Source of the DNA: Caloramator sp.
GTDB lineage: Bacteria; Bacillota; Clostridia; Clostridiales; Caloramatoraceae
Reading direction: 5' to 3'
Length of the DNA stretch: 51,215 nucleotides
Assembly (NCBI GenBank): GCA_026416875.1
Contig: JAOAEI010000005.1
Span: 1-51,215, forward strand
The notes beneath the pieces were generated by a model that made no database searches, was not told the origin of the DNA, and was given only the letters and a program-made list of their open reading frames with translations. The position numbers and the translations under genes were made by a program. This document shows positions 25,511 through 33,741 of the stretch, one piece after another (within the stretch, counting starts at the first letter, position 1; every line of letters begins with the position of its first letter).

Positions 25511-25540
25511 AAATCACCGTTGGGTGATTTTACCTTTTTT
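25511..25540 (+). terminator. Terminator after the nucleotidase gene
   Basis: 8-bp stem AAATCACC / GGTGATTT with GTTG loop, then TACCTTTTTT. It can also serve the convergent FAD oxidoreductase gene. Confidence 0.8.
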
Positions 25541-26657
25541 ATGAGTTTTTATGTGCTTTAATATGGTTTATTAACTTCATGTATGGCGTAGTTAATTTTA
25601 GTATATCTATACTTATAGTATTGCTGCATATTCTATTAGTGAATTTATTAATCAGCTTATTATTAAGATTTTTTACTAATTTATCGATCTCATAATCATC
25701 TAAACCTTCTAAGAATCTTCTAAGAACTAGGGAGTTATAATAGTTTTTAAATAAAGGCTTTGTTAGTATTTCGTATTTTCCTCTTCCTAAAATATCATAA
25801 GCACAATATACGCCAGTTAAAATAGATGCAAACTGGCCAAAACCAAGCCCAGGGCTTATGGTCCCAAAGCAATTCCCGACAAAGTAAGTATTATCTACTT
25901 TAGGCCTTAAGCATATTCCCATCATGTATCTTGTTATTTCAAATCTATCTGTAATCCTTAAACTTTGTTTTAACTCATTACATGCTAAGTTATAGAAGGC
26001 CTCCCACATATTATTTATATCCAATTTTATGTTGTTTGGGTAATCTGGATAAGCTATAACTAAATTAGCTTCCTTATCTGTAAAGGGAATTAACCATGCA
26101 TACCCTTTCGGGATAATTTCATAAATAAACCATACATGTGGGTTGTCAATTGTAAAATCTCCGATAACCGTAGCACCTTTTATAGTGCAAGTAAGGTCAC
26201 ATCTGTAGTTGCCTAAATGTGTAGCATATTCTCCATCTCCCGTTGCTAATACTATATAATCGAATTCTTTACAAAGTTTTTCATATTCATAATTTGAGTT
26301 AAATATTATGTTGCTTTTAACTTGTTTTTTTAGCTGATTTTCAAAGGAGTTTTCGTGTCTTCCTCTTATGTTGGTATAACCTATCTTACCAATAATATTG
26401 CCTTTTTCGTTTTTGGAATGGATGGTTAATTTATTTACTTCACTTATAGGATCTAAAACTATATTAAATTTTTCTTTTATATAGAGAATGCAATCCTTTA
26501 TTGGCCTATTTAATATTTCAAACATAGCTTCTGCATTAATGAATCTATCTCCAACTCTATTTCTTTTTTCAAAAATTGTTGGCATGATTCCATATCTTTC
26601 AAGTATAATAGCACAGGACAGTCCAGAAATACCAGCACCCATAATAGCTACCCTCAA
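25539..26657 (-). CDS. FAD-dependent oxidoreductase, geranylgeranyl-reductase-like
   Basis: 372 residues starting at TTG, supported by AAGGAGGTGA 6 nt upstream. The N-terminal FAD Rossmann motif is VAIMGAGISGLSCAIILERYG followed by IFEKRNRVGDR. The GD motif IVLATGDGEY and the later VGNCFGTISPGLGFGQFASILTG match flavin monooxygenase/geranylgeranyl reductase-like proteins. C-terminal helices show no membrane anchor. The substrate is unknown; reduction of an isoprenoid or a hydroxylation-type reaction are guesses. Divergent from the APH-type kinase with a 99-bp gap, which may link them. Confidence 0.8.
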   Translation of the reverse strand: MRVAIMGAGISGLSCAIILERYGIMPTIFEKRNRVGDRFINAEAMFEILNRPIKDCILYIKEKFNIVLDPISEVNKLTIHSKNEKGNIIGKIGYTNIRGRHENSFENQLKKQVKSNIIFNSNYEYEKLCKEFDYIVLATGDGEYATHLGNYRCDLTCTIKGATVIGDFTIDNPHVWFIYEIIPKGYAWLIPFTDKEANLVIAYPDYPNNIKLDINNMWEAFYNLACNELKQSLRITDRFEITRYMMGICLRPKVDNTYFVGNCFGTISPGLGFGQFASILTGVYCAYDILGRGKYEILTKPLFKNYYNSLVLRRFLEGLDDYEIDKLVKNLNNKLINKFTNRICSNTISIDILKLTTPYMKLINHIKAHKNS

Positions 26658-26756
26658 GTTTTCACCTCCTTCTCTTTATATTATGAAAAATAAAGCTATT
26701 TATACAAATTATTTTTGTGTTAAACTAAATAAAAGTCATTTTTTGGGGGAATTACT

Positions 26757-27695
26757 ATGAGTTATGATGACACCAGGGTAAGAAGTATAATTAGAAAATT
26801 GTTTGCAATGGATGTTGAAGAGATAAGATCAATAGGACATTATGAATTAAACAGACACTATGTGTATTATATTAGACTAAAAGGTGGTCAAAAGGTTATT
26901 TTCAAGATATTTGGAATAAAAAATAGAATGCCAAGGGAGATAGCTTCCCTTAGTTTATTAAAAAATTCCACCATAAAATGTCCAAAATATTTTAGATATG
27001 GAATTTTAGATGATGGCAATGAGTGGATGATATATGAATATATTGAAGGAGAACAATTAGATAAATTATATAAAACTATGACTTTAGATGAGTTAAAAAA
27101 GTTATTTTTTGAAATAGGTCAGGAATTAGGTAAAATTCATTCTTATAAAACTTTTGACTTTTTTGGCGATTGGGATGAGAAAGGAAAAAGTATTCATAAT
27201 ATAAGGGATTATTATACATATTTTGTAAGAAGCTTTGAGATTCAATTGTGCGAATTAATGCAACAAAATATGGAGGAAAAGAGAATCTTAATTGAAGCTG
27301 CAGAAAAAATAAAAAGGAATTTTTTTTTAATAGAAAGCATTAAGGAGTCAAGGCTTTGTCACAATGACTTTGACGGGCGAAATATACTAATTATCTGTCA
27401 AAATGGTGAATACAAAGTGAATGGGATTGTCGATTTTGAACAAAGTTTCCCGGGAAATATAGAAATGGATATTGTCAGGTTGTATTTTAGGTATTTTTTG
27501 GAGAATAAAGACATCGAAAAAACATTTTTTGAGGGGTATAATAAATATATTAGTATTGATGAGGGTTTTTTTAAAAGGCTTGATTATTATCTATTAAGAT
27601 TAGGTTTTGGGATCTGCTGCTGGACGTATTATAAGGCACCAGAATATTATAAACAGGGGCTAGAATTAGTAAAAAAATATATTAATAAATTTTAG
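26757..27695 (+). CDS. Aminoglycoside phosphotransferase-fold kinase
   Basis: 312-residue APH/choline kinase-fold protein. It has a Lys-containing N-lobe strand (QKVIFKIFGI), the catalytic loop LCHNDFDGRNILI (HxD with Asn), and the metal motif GIVDFEQSFPGNIEMDIVRL (DFE). Start ATG with GGGGGA 6 nt upstream. The family phosphorylates aminoglycosides, macrolides, choline, homoserine or similar alcohols. No resistance gene context is present, so a metabolic kinase is as likely as a resistance enzyme. Followed after 10 nt by two small genes. Confidence 0.85.
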   Translation: MSYDDTRVRSIIRKLFAMDVEEIRSIGHYELNRHYVYYIRLKGGQKVIFKIFGIKNRMPREIASLSLLKNSTIKCPKYFRYGILDDGNEWMIYEYIEGEQLDKLYKTMTLDELKKLFFEIGQELGKIHSYKTFDFFGDWDEKGKSIHNIRDYYTYFVRSFEIQLCELMQQNMEEKRILIEAAEKIKRNFFLIESIKESRLCHNDFDGRNILIICQNGEYKVNGIVDFEQSFPGNIEMDIVRLYFRYFLENKDIEKTFFEGYNKYISIDEGFFKRLDYYLLRLGFGICCWTYYKAPEYYKQGLELVKKYINKF

Positions 27696-27705
27696 GTGGT
27701 GAGTT

Positions 27706-27936
27706 ATGAAAAAGGGGATACTAACTGTTCTAATAATTGCACTCATTGGGACTATAATTATGGGTTCGTATTTTATCGGCATCATTTCAGCAATATTTTC
27801 AACTTCGACACCAAAATTTTTTGCCTATTTAATCGTTTTTATAGCTTTATTTATAATAGGCTCATTCATTTATGTTGCCTATGAAAGGATTAAGGAAATA
27901 AGGGAGGGGAAGGAAGATGATATTAGTAAATACTGA
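27706..27936 (+). CDS. Small two-helix membrane protein
   Basis: 76 residues, not assigned to a family. Two hydrophobic segments (TVLIIALIGTIIMGSYFIGIISAIF and FFAYLIVFIALFIIGSFIYVAY) are followed by a charged cytoplasmic tail (ERIKEIREGKEDDISKY). It overlaps the ybjQ gene by 20 bp and has RBS AGGTGGTGAG. This pairing (a small membrane protein before YbjQ) is common in Clostridia, where it may anchor or work with YbjQ; inferred from overlap only. Confidence 0.7.
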   Translation: MKKGILTVLIIALIGTIIMGSYFIGIISAIFSTSTPKFFAYLIVFIALFIIGSFIYVAYERIKEIREGKEDDISKY

Positions 27937-28228
27937 TTTTATTACGGGAAAAGAGCTTGAAACTTTGTCCCTTGTTAAGGGTTCAGTTGTTCATTCAAAG
28001 CACATAGGAAAGGATATCTTAAGTGCACTTAAAACTTTAGTCGGCGGTGAGATAGTATCATATACAGAGATGATGAATGAAGCAAGGGCTATTGCAACCA
28101 AAAGGATGGTAGAAGAGGCAGAAAAATTAGGAGCTGATGCTGTTATAAACATTAGATATGCAACCAGCAATATTATGCAAGGTGCAGCAGAAGTTATTGT
28201 TTATGGAACGGCGGTAAAATTTAAATAA
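27917..28228 (+). CDS. ybjQ: YbjQ (UPF0145) family protein
   Basis: 103-residue soluble protein of the UPF0145 family, which forms beta-rich pentamers. Signature residues: VNTDFITGKELETLSLVKGSVVHSKHIGKDI, GGEIVSYTEMMNEARAIATKRM and EKLGADAVINIRYATS. The biochemical role of the family is unsettled; metal binding has been suggested. Translationally coupled to the upstream membrane gene and ended by a strong hairpin. Confidence 0.92.
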   Translation: MILVNTDFITGKELETLSLVKGSVVHSKHIGKDILSALKTLVGGEIVSYTEMMNEARAIATKRMVEEAEKLGADAVINIRYATSNIMQGAAEVIVYGTAVKFK

Positions 28229-28233
28229 AAAAT

Positions 28234-28276
28234 AAAAACCTCTCACCAGCAAATAACTTGCAGGTGAGAGGTTTTT
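28234..28276. terminator. Bidirectional terminator between ybjQ and the cupin gene
   Basis: 14-bp perfect stem AAAAACCTCTCACC / GGTGAGAGGTTTTT with a 15-nt loop, A-run on the left and T-run on the right. Confidence 0.9.
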
Positions 28277-28292
28277 ATTAATATAAATGAAA

Positions 28293-28916
28293 TTATTTAT
28301 GCCCCTTTTCAGCAGCTTCTGCATCTTCTTTAGTTTTATGAATTGTTCCCTTAGGATGCTGAGGTGGTGCATAAATAGAATAAAGTTTAAGTGGCTTATT
28401 ACCTGTGTTTATTAAATTATGCCACTTTCCAGCTGGTATAAAAATAGCATAGTTATCGTAAACATTTGCTCTGAAATCTAAGCTGTCTTTTCTGTCTCCC
28501 ATCATTACAACTCCCTGACCTTCTTCGATGCGTAAGAACTGATCAACATTAGGATGCATTTCTAAGCCTATTTCTTCTCCAGGTTTAATACTCATCAATG
28601 TAAGTTGTAGATGTTCTCCGGTCCATATAGCTAAACGGAAGTTATTGTTTTGTATTGTGGCTTTTTCAATGTCAACTACAAAGGCTTTTGAGCCATAATC
28701 CTTTAGTTCAATTAAGTTAGAACCTTGCGACGGTTGAGGGTAAGCTGGTCTTGAATCAAAGCGCTCATAATTAGAATCTTCATTTGCATACTCATCGCTG
28801 TAAAAAGGCATGTTCACAAAGTAGGGGCATGGACAGGAGATGAAGGGTGTAAACATAGCCTCCTTAGTGTTTCTTGGTTGATTAACAAAATAAGGGCAAA
28901 AGTAAGGGTAATACAT
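28293..28916 (-). CDS. Cupin-domain protein with Tyr/Pro/Cys-rich N-terminus
   Basis: 207 residues. The first 60 residues are unusual: repeated PYF/CPYF units (MYYPYFCPYFVN, CPCPYFVNMPFY) rich in Tyr, Pro and Cys. Residues about 90-190 are a cupin with metal-binding motif 1 (GLEMHPNVDQFLRIEEGQG; His and Glu) and motif 2 (IPAGKWHNLINTG). Such proteins occur in spore-forming Clostridia and are sometimes annotated as mannose-6-phosphate isomerase-like. The N-terminus hints at a spore-coat or surface role, but this is inference. Confidence 0.82.
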   Translation of the reverse strand: MYYPYFCPYFVNQPRNTKEAMFTPFISCPCPYFVNMPFYSDEYANEDSNYERFDSRPAYPQPSQGSNLIELKDYGSKAFVVDIEKATIQNNNFRLAIWTGEHLQLTLMSIKPGEEIGLEMHPNVDQFLRIEEGQGVVMMGDRKDSLDFRANVYDNYAIFIPAGKWHNLINTGNKPLKLYSIYAPPQHPKGTIHKTKEDAEAAEKGHK

Positions 28917-29010
28917 ATTCTTTTCCTTTCAACATGCTCACAATAACATTATATGAAAAGTAAAGTTTAAATGTGAAAATTTCCTTTAATATTAAATGTA
29001 TTCTTTTATC

Positions 29011-29039
29011 TTGACAATAATTTTCTGACGATTTATAAT
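29011..29039 (+). promoter_or_regulatory. Promoter of the DeoR regulator-kinase operon
   Basis: TTGACA, 17 bp, TATAAT: perfect sigma-A consensus with ideal spacing, 75 bp upstream of the regulator start. Confidence 0.85.
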
Positions 29040-29052
29040 TAAAATAGTCATA

Positions 29053-29070
29053 AATGAGCAATAATGAGCA
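29053..29070 (+). promoter_or_regulatory. Candidate autoregulatory operator: tandem AATGAGCA repeats
   Basis: Two copies of AATGAGCA spaced exactly 10 bp apart lie just after the predicted transcription start. A further AATGAG occurs at 29095, and a reverse-complement copy (TGCTCA) lies near 28934. Direct repeats around the start fit DeoR-family operators that act as roadblocks until a phosphosugar binds. Confidence 0.5.
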
Positions 29071-29113
29071 TAAATTATAACAAAAACAATCAAAAATGAG
29101 ATTAGGTGATTAT

Positions 29114-29869
29114 ATGTTTGCAGAAGAGAGGAAAAATAAGATAATCGACATTATTAAAAGTGGGCAAAGCGTAAAGGTGTCAGAACTTGCTAAAATATTT
29201 AATGTATCTGAATCAACCATAAGAAGGGATTTGAATGAGCTTGAAACCATGGGGGTTATAATAAGAACCCATGGTGGTGCTGTAAATAGTTTTCATACTA
29301 ATTTTGAGCCTTCCTTTATTGAAAAACAGGACAAGTATCTTTATGAAAAGGATTATATAGGAAAGATTGCAGCAAGGTTTATTAAAGATGGAGATACAAT
29401 TATACTTGATGCAGGAACTACAACCCAATATATCGCAAGATATATTACAGCTAAAAATGTTACCATAATTACAAATTCGGTTAACCTTGCTAATGATCTT
29501 TCAAACAGGGAAGACATAGAAGTTCTTATAACCGGTGGAATTATAAGGCCAAAAACAAAGGCAATGGTAGGCTTTATAGCTGAAAACACATTAAGGCAAT
29601 TTAGAGTTGATAAGGCCTTTATTGGTGCAAATGGAGTTTCAATTAAGTATGGAGTTACAACACCAAATTCAATGGAGGCAAATGTAAAAAGAGCTATGAT
29701 AGAAAATGCAAAGGAGGTTTACCTTTGTGTAGATAGCTCAAAATTCGATGAAGTTACCTTTTCACTGATATGCCCGGTATCAAGGGTAAATTATATTATT
29801 ACAAATAATATGGAGGATGAGGAAAAGCTAAGATACAAAAAACTTGGCGTAGAAGTTATAACAGAATAA
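29114..29869 (+). CDS. DeoR/GlpR-family sugar-phosphate-responsive repressor
   Basis: 251 residues from ATG 29114, set by AGGTGAT at 29104-29110; the track's earlier ATG (29096) lies before that RBS. N-terminal HTH with the family signature MFAEERKNKIIDIIKSGQSVKVSELAKIFNVSESTIRRDL. The C-terminal effector domain has DAGTTTQYIARYI, ITNSVNLAND, GGIIRPKTKAMVG and ANGVSIKYGVTTPN. It is directly upstream of a 1-phosphofructokinase-family kinase, the usual FruR-FruK order, so the effector is probably fructose-1-phosphate or a related ester. Confidence 0.92.
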   Translation: MFAEERKNKIIDIIKSGQSVKVSELAKIFNVSESTIRRDLNELETMGVIIRTHGGAVNSFHTNFEPSFIEKQDKYLYEKDYIGKIAARFIKDGDTIILDAGTTTQYIARYITAKNVTIITNSVNLANDLSNREDIEVLITGGIIRPKTKAMVGFIAENTLRQFRVDKAFIGANGVSIKYGVTTPNSMEANVKRAMIENAKEVYLCVDSSKFDEVTFSLICPVSRVNYIITNNMEDEEKLRYKKLGVEVITE

Positions 29870-29883
29870 AGGTGGTAGATAAT

Positions 29884-30813
29884 TTGATTTACACGGTTAC
29901 TTTAAATCCCGCATTTGATATGACGGTATATTTGGATGAGCTCATAAAAGGTGATGTTAATAGGAGTATTAAGAGCATAATAGATATCGGAGGAAAGGGA
30001 ATTAATGTTTCTAAGGTAATAAAATCCCTTGGAGGAGAAAGTATTTCCCTTGGATTTTTGGGAGTAGAAAACAGGCATAATTTTACTAATTATCTTGATA
30101 GGCTTGAAATTAAGCATGACTTTATTTGTGTAGAAGGTGAAACAAGGACAAATATAAAATTGGTAGAAAATAAATTAGGAATTTTTACTGATATAAATCA
30201 AAAAGGGTTTGGGGTTTCTAAGAAGGATATTGAAAAGTTGTTTGAAAAAATTAAATATTTTGCAAGGCAAGGGGATATATTTGTATTATCAGGAAGCCTT
30301 CCTGAGGGAGTTAATAACGATATTTACTTTGAGTTAATTACTTTTTTAAAGAATGTAGGGGCTGTGACGGTATTAGATGCAGATGGAGAGGCCCTTAAAA
30401 ATGGCCTTTTAGCAAAACCAGATATCGTTAAACCAAATATAAATGAACTTAAGATGATATTTGACTTTAAAGACGACCTAAATTCCATAGTTTCAGTGGG
30501 CAAAGAACTGATAAGACAAGGGATTAAGAAGGCTGTTATTTCGATGGGGGATAAGGGGGCCTTTTATGTAACGAGGGATAAGATATTTTACGCATATCCT
30601 CAAAAGGTTGAAGTTAAAAGCACTGTAGGTGCAGGGGATGCTATGGTGGCAGCAATCGCCTTTGGAAAGTCAAAAAATATGGAAGATGAAGATATATTTA
30701 GATTAGCAGTATCCTCTGCTACAGCTTCAATTATAGAGGAAGGAACAAAATCACCCAAATTAGAAAACATTAACGAACTAATGAAAAAAATTAAAATCGA
30801 AAGGTGGATGTAA
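29884..30813 (+). CDS. fruK: 1-phosphofructokinase family hexose kinase (PfkB fold)
   Basis: 309 residues from TTG 29884 (MIYTVTLNPAFDMTVYL is the canonical N-terminus), with AAAGGTGGT upstream; the track GTG at 29872 lies inside that RBS. PfkB signatures: IGGKGINVSKVIKSLGG and the C-terminal STVGAGDAMVAAIAFG with the catalytic Asp. Expected to phosphorylate fructose-1-phosphate or tagatose-6-phosphate to the bisphosphate. A fructose PTS permease gene, usually third in this operon, is missing here: the next gene is unrelated and on the other strand. Confidence 0.9.
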   Translation: MIYTVTLNPAFDMTVYLDELIKGDVNRSIKSIIDIGGKGINVSKVIKSLGGESISLGFLGVENRHNFTNYLDRLEIKHDFICVEGETRTNIKLVENKLGIFTDINQKGFGVSKKDIEKLFEKIKYFARQGDIFVLSGSLPEGVNNDIYFELITFLKNVGAVTVLDADGEALKNGLLAKPDIVKPNINELKMIFDFKDDLNSIVSVGKELIRQGIKKAVISMGDKGAFYVTRDKIFYAYPQKVEVKSTVGAGDAMVAAIAFGKSKNMEDEDIFRLAVSSATASIIEEGTKSPKLENINELMKKIKIERWM

Positions 30814-30829
30814 AGTAGCTATATAACTT

Positions 30830-31339
30830 TTATTTTTGCCCTCTTATATAATCAGCTATATCAACAAAGGATTTATCAATTGTAAAATTGATTTCTTTCT
30901 GTAAATTTAATGTTTTTATTATTCCATTTGATTTAACTTCAGAAGTTAAATTGATTATCTTTTCATTGTTTTCATATATTTCTATTATTATATTTTTATT
31001 TGATGGATTAATATAGATTTCCCTAGAAAAATCCAGCAATATTTTAATATAATCTATGCACTTTTGATTTTGTCTTTTAAATAATATATTGGTTATTGTT
31101 AAACCATCTAATGATTCTGGCTCGGAAATATTAATCTGTTCTGCTATTCTAATAGACGAACGAATATCTTCTGGATTATTGGAATTTATAAACTCCTGCA
31201 ACCCTTTATTATATTCTGTCAATATCGCATTCAGGCTGCTTTGATAAAAATATGATATTTTAAGCGTTGCTCTTAAATCTAATGCCAATAATAGAGCAAT
31301 TATAAATAAAAAGATTATTAAATTTTTATTGGATTTCAT
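30830..31339 (-). CDS. Membrane-anchored protein of unknown function
   Basis: 169 residues, family not recognised. One N-terminal membrane helix (NLIIFLFIIALLLALDL) serves as anchor or uncleaved signal. The rest is soluble, probably extracytoplasmic, mostly helical to residue 100 then beta-rich (NIIIEIYENNEKIINLTSEV). RBS AGAGGGGA upstream of ATG. It is at the edge of the decayed stretch 31.4-35.4 kb and convergent to the fruK gene. Confidence 0.65.
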   Translation of the reverse strand: MKSNKNLIIFLFIIALLLALDLRATLKISYFYQSSLNAILTEYNKGLQEFINSNNPEDIRSSIRIAEQINISEPESLDGLTITNILFKRQNQKCIDYIKILLDFSREIYINPSNKNIIIEIYENNEKIINLTSEVKSNGIIKTLNLQKEINFTIDKSFVDIADYIRGQK

Positions 31340-31377
31340 ATATAATCCCCTCTTTTTAAATATTTAGTTTTTATTAT

Positions 31378-31575
31378 CTAATATAAAATAGAAAAAGACA
31401 ATTTTGCACATCCAACTAACTTTCCAAAAGAAGTATATGCTCCTAAAAAGAAACCCTTATCATCTACCCATTTGTGGAAAATATGAGGAAGGTAATCAGT
31501 CCCACCCAAAATATCTTTACATATATCAAGGATATCTCCATAATCATCATGAGAAATTTTTTCAAATTTTATCAT
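31378..31575 (-). pseudogene. Truncated GNAT acetyltransferase (N-terminal fragment)
   Basis: 65 codons. MIKFEKISHDDYGDILDIC and the following DYLPHIFHKWVDDKGFFLGA ... GKLVGCAKLSF match the beginning of GNAT-type N-acetyltransferases, but the acetyl-CoA binding motif (Q/RxxGxG/A) and the remaining ~100-200 residues are missing. No continuation exists in any frame in the 38 bp before the next gene. It retains a good RBS (TAGGGGGATAAC) and follows nhaC by 12 bp. Probably a deletion remnant. Confidence 0.7.
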
Positions 31576-31587
31576 AAAGTTATCCCC

Positions 31588-32961
31588 CTAAATTGAAAGA
31601 ATTTTAATTTGTTTATGCTTTAAATTTAAACTTGAAATTATAAATGTTACTAAAGGTGTAATATAACACAACACCGCAAAGGGAATATATCCTTTAGATG
31701 AACCAGCAATTATAGATATTAAAAGGGCGTTTACATTCCATGGCATTAATGGAGCTATAATTGTTCCTGTGTCGGATATTGTTCTTGCAAGTATTTCTCT
31801 TTTTACATTTAATTTATCGTATTTTGAAGATAAAATCCTTGCTGGGAGAACTATTCCAATAGTTTGGTCGCAAGTTATTATTGTTAAAATGCTGCTTACA
31901 ATTCCAGTCTTTAAAATTAATTCCTTTCTGCTTTTTATATTGTTAAATATTTTATCTGTAAAAAAGTAAATCACACCTGTTCCTTCAAGGATACTGCTAA
32001 GGGAAATTGCTCCCATTACGATAAAAAGCACTTCGACCATTGATATCATTCCGCCGCTTGTTAGTATTCTATCTAAAGATGAACCAGTATTATTCTTAAA
32101 ACCCAAAATTATGAATCTAACAACTTCATTCAGTGTAAAATGCTGAACAAAAAGGCTTATCGAAATTCCAATAAATAAACATGTAATTATAGAATAAATT
32201 ATTTTAACACCCAGCAAAGACATTACAACCATTATTATTGGAACTACTAGTAAATAGGGTGAAATGAAAAATATATCCTTAATTGATGACTGTAGTATTT
32301 TAATACTTGGCAAGTCGATATGTCCTGCAAATCTTCTTCCTAAAACATAATATATTACTGATGTGATTATAATAGTCGGGATTAGGGTTAAAATCATTGA
32401 TTTTAAAACATCCTTATATTTTGTATTGGTTGTTGACAATGTTAGATTTAAAAGTCCTGAGATAGGTGATATTTTATCTGCTATAAATGCACCAGATACG
32501 ATTGCACCAAGAAGAATATTTGATGGAATTCCAAAACCTAAACCTATTCCAAGAATTGCGACGCCTATAGTGCTTATTGTTCCTACTGCTGTTCCCATAA
32601 ATAATGCACAAAATGAAATGATAAAAAAGGCTGCAAGTAGAAAATTTGCCCTTGCCATATACTCAAAGCCATAGTATATCATAGAAGGGACAATCCCCGA
32701 TGACAGCCAAATAGACACAGTTGCTCCGATAAGTAAAATTAGAGCATATAAAATCTTACATTCACTTAAACCTTTTATCATCATTAAATATAAATCCTTC
32801 CATGAAAAACCCTTTTTAGAAAAAAATAAAAAATATGATACTATGCTTATTATGAAGCCATATGCCATTGAAATGTTTACTAATAAACAAAAAATTATTG
32901 AAATAATAAAGAAAATTAATGTTCCATATATTTCTATCGGTTTTAAAACGTTTTTTGACAT
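31588..32961 (-). CDS. nhaC: NhaC-family Na+/H+ antiporter
   Basis: 457 residues from ATG 32961, selected because AGGGGGGA lies just upstream; the track's TTG at 32985 precedes the RBS. About 11-12 membrane segments with NhaC-type stretches: CALFMGTAVGTISTIGVAILGIG, GAIVSGAFIADKISPISGLLNLT, TIITCDQTIGIVLPARIL and ISDTGTIIAPLMPWNVNAL. Expected to export Na+ (or exchange malate/lactate as in some relatives such as MleN). Followed by a truncated acetyltransferase on the same strand. Confidence 0.88.
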   Translation of the reverse strand: MSKNVLKPIEIYGTLIFFIISIIFCLLVNISMAYGFIISIVSYFLFFSKKGFSWKDLYLMMIKGLSECKILYALILLIGATVSIWLSSGIVPSMIYYGFEYMARANFLLAAFFIISFCALFMGTAVGTISTIGVAILGIGLGFGIPSNILLGAIVSGAFIADKISPISGLLNLTLSTTNTKYKDVLKSMILTLIPTIIITSVIYYVLGRRFAGHIDLPSIKILQSSIKDIFFISPYLLVVPIIMVVMSLLGVKIIYSIITCLFIGISISLFVQHFTLNEVVRFIILGFKNNTGSSLDRILTSGGMISMVEVLFIVMGAISLSSILEGTGVIYFFTDKIFNNIKSRKELILKTGIVSSILTIITCDQTIGIVLPARILSSKYDKLNVKREILARTISDTGTIIAPLMPWNVNALLISIIAGSSKGYIPFAVLCYITPLVTFIISSLNLKHKQIKILSI

Positions 32962-32990
32962 GATTATTTTCCCCCCTAGTGCCAATCCCC

Positions 32991-33008
32991 TATAATAAAT
33001 TTATTATA
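32991..33008. repeat. Perfect 18-bp palindrome at the nhaC promoter
   Basis: TATAATAAATTTATTATA is a perfect inverted repeat 30 bp upstream of the nhaC start. On the minus strand its first half is a consensus -10 (TATAAT), so a protein bound there would cover the promoter. It may be an operator or chance in AT-rich DNA. Confidence 0.4.
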
Positions 33009-33113
33009 CTATGTCCTTATTTGAATCTAAATAGTTACATTTGCTATACATTGATAATTTAACTAATGAAATTTGAAAATAATATCTCAAATATATGAGC
33101 TTGTTGATAAAAA

Positions 33114-33684
33114 CTAATTTCTAATTACTATATCTCTTATAAACAAACCACATTTTTCTGCAATAATTTTGTATTTATTTATATCGTCCTTATTTAAGAA
33201 AAAAATAGGAAATGATAAATCGAAGTTACCAATAATTATAATAGGGAATTTGATAAAATAAAATATAGGAAAATACAATTCCCTCGTGGCTAGTTTTGTA
33301 AATAACTCAATAAGCTCAGGATATTTAATCTTGTAATATGTCCTTTGAGCTGTTAATTTGCGCATTTGTTCTATTTAACATATTTAATAAATGAGTGCTA
33401 TCTATTTCGTGAAAAGGTAAATTCATTATTATTGGCTCGTTTTCATTCAACTTATATGCTAGTTTAAAAAACTCTATAAACTTATATTCATGTTTCAAAT
33501 TATGCTCTAGGAAAGAAGACAGTAAATATTTAGTTTCCTTTTCATTAAGACAATGATCGAAATTGTCCCAAAATCCATGAGTGTACATATCGAATGCCTT
33601 ATCAATGTTTTCATGGGTTATAATATTCCCTTTTAAGATATTCTTTAATTTAATATCATCTATTCCTTCTAATAGCTTAATCAT
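33114..33684 (-). pseudogene. Frameshifted gene of unknown function (two overlapping ORFs)
   Basis: The track gives two same-strand ORFs in different frames, 33325-33684 (119 residues) and 33114-33365 (83 residues), overlapping by 41 bp. The second has no RBS and its reading frame opens just before the overlap, so both look like parts of one ~190-residue protein broken by a one-base shift near 33340-33375. The second half (YYKIKYPELIELFTKLATRELYFPIFYF ... GNFDLSFPIFFL) reads as a globular protein. Family not assigned. It sits downstream of another unknown gene on the same strand. Confidence 0.55.
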
Positions 33685-33741
33685 TTATTATGCAACTCTG
33701 ATAATATAAAATCCTTTATTTCAATCGATCTATCAATAAAC

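Noticed and set aside
27696-27884. 62-residue ORF at 27696
   Set aside because: Out-of-frame shadow of the small membrane gene at 27706; Cys/His/Tyr-rich composition of a wrong frame.
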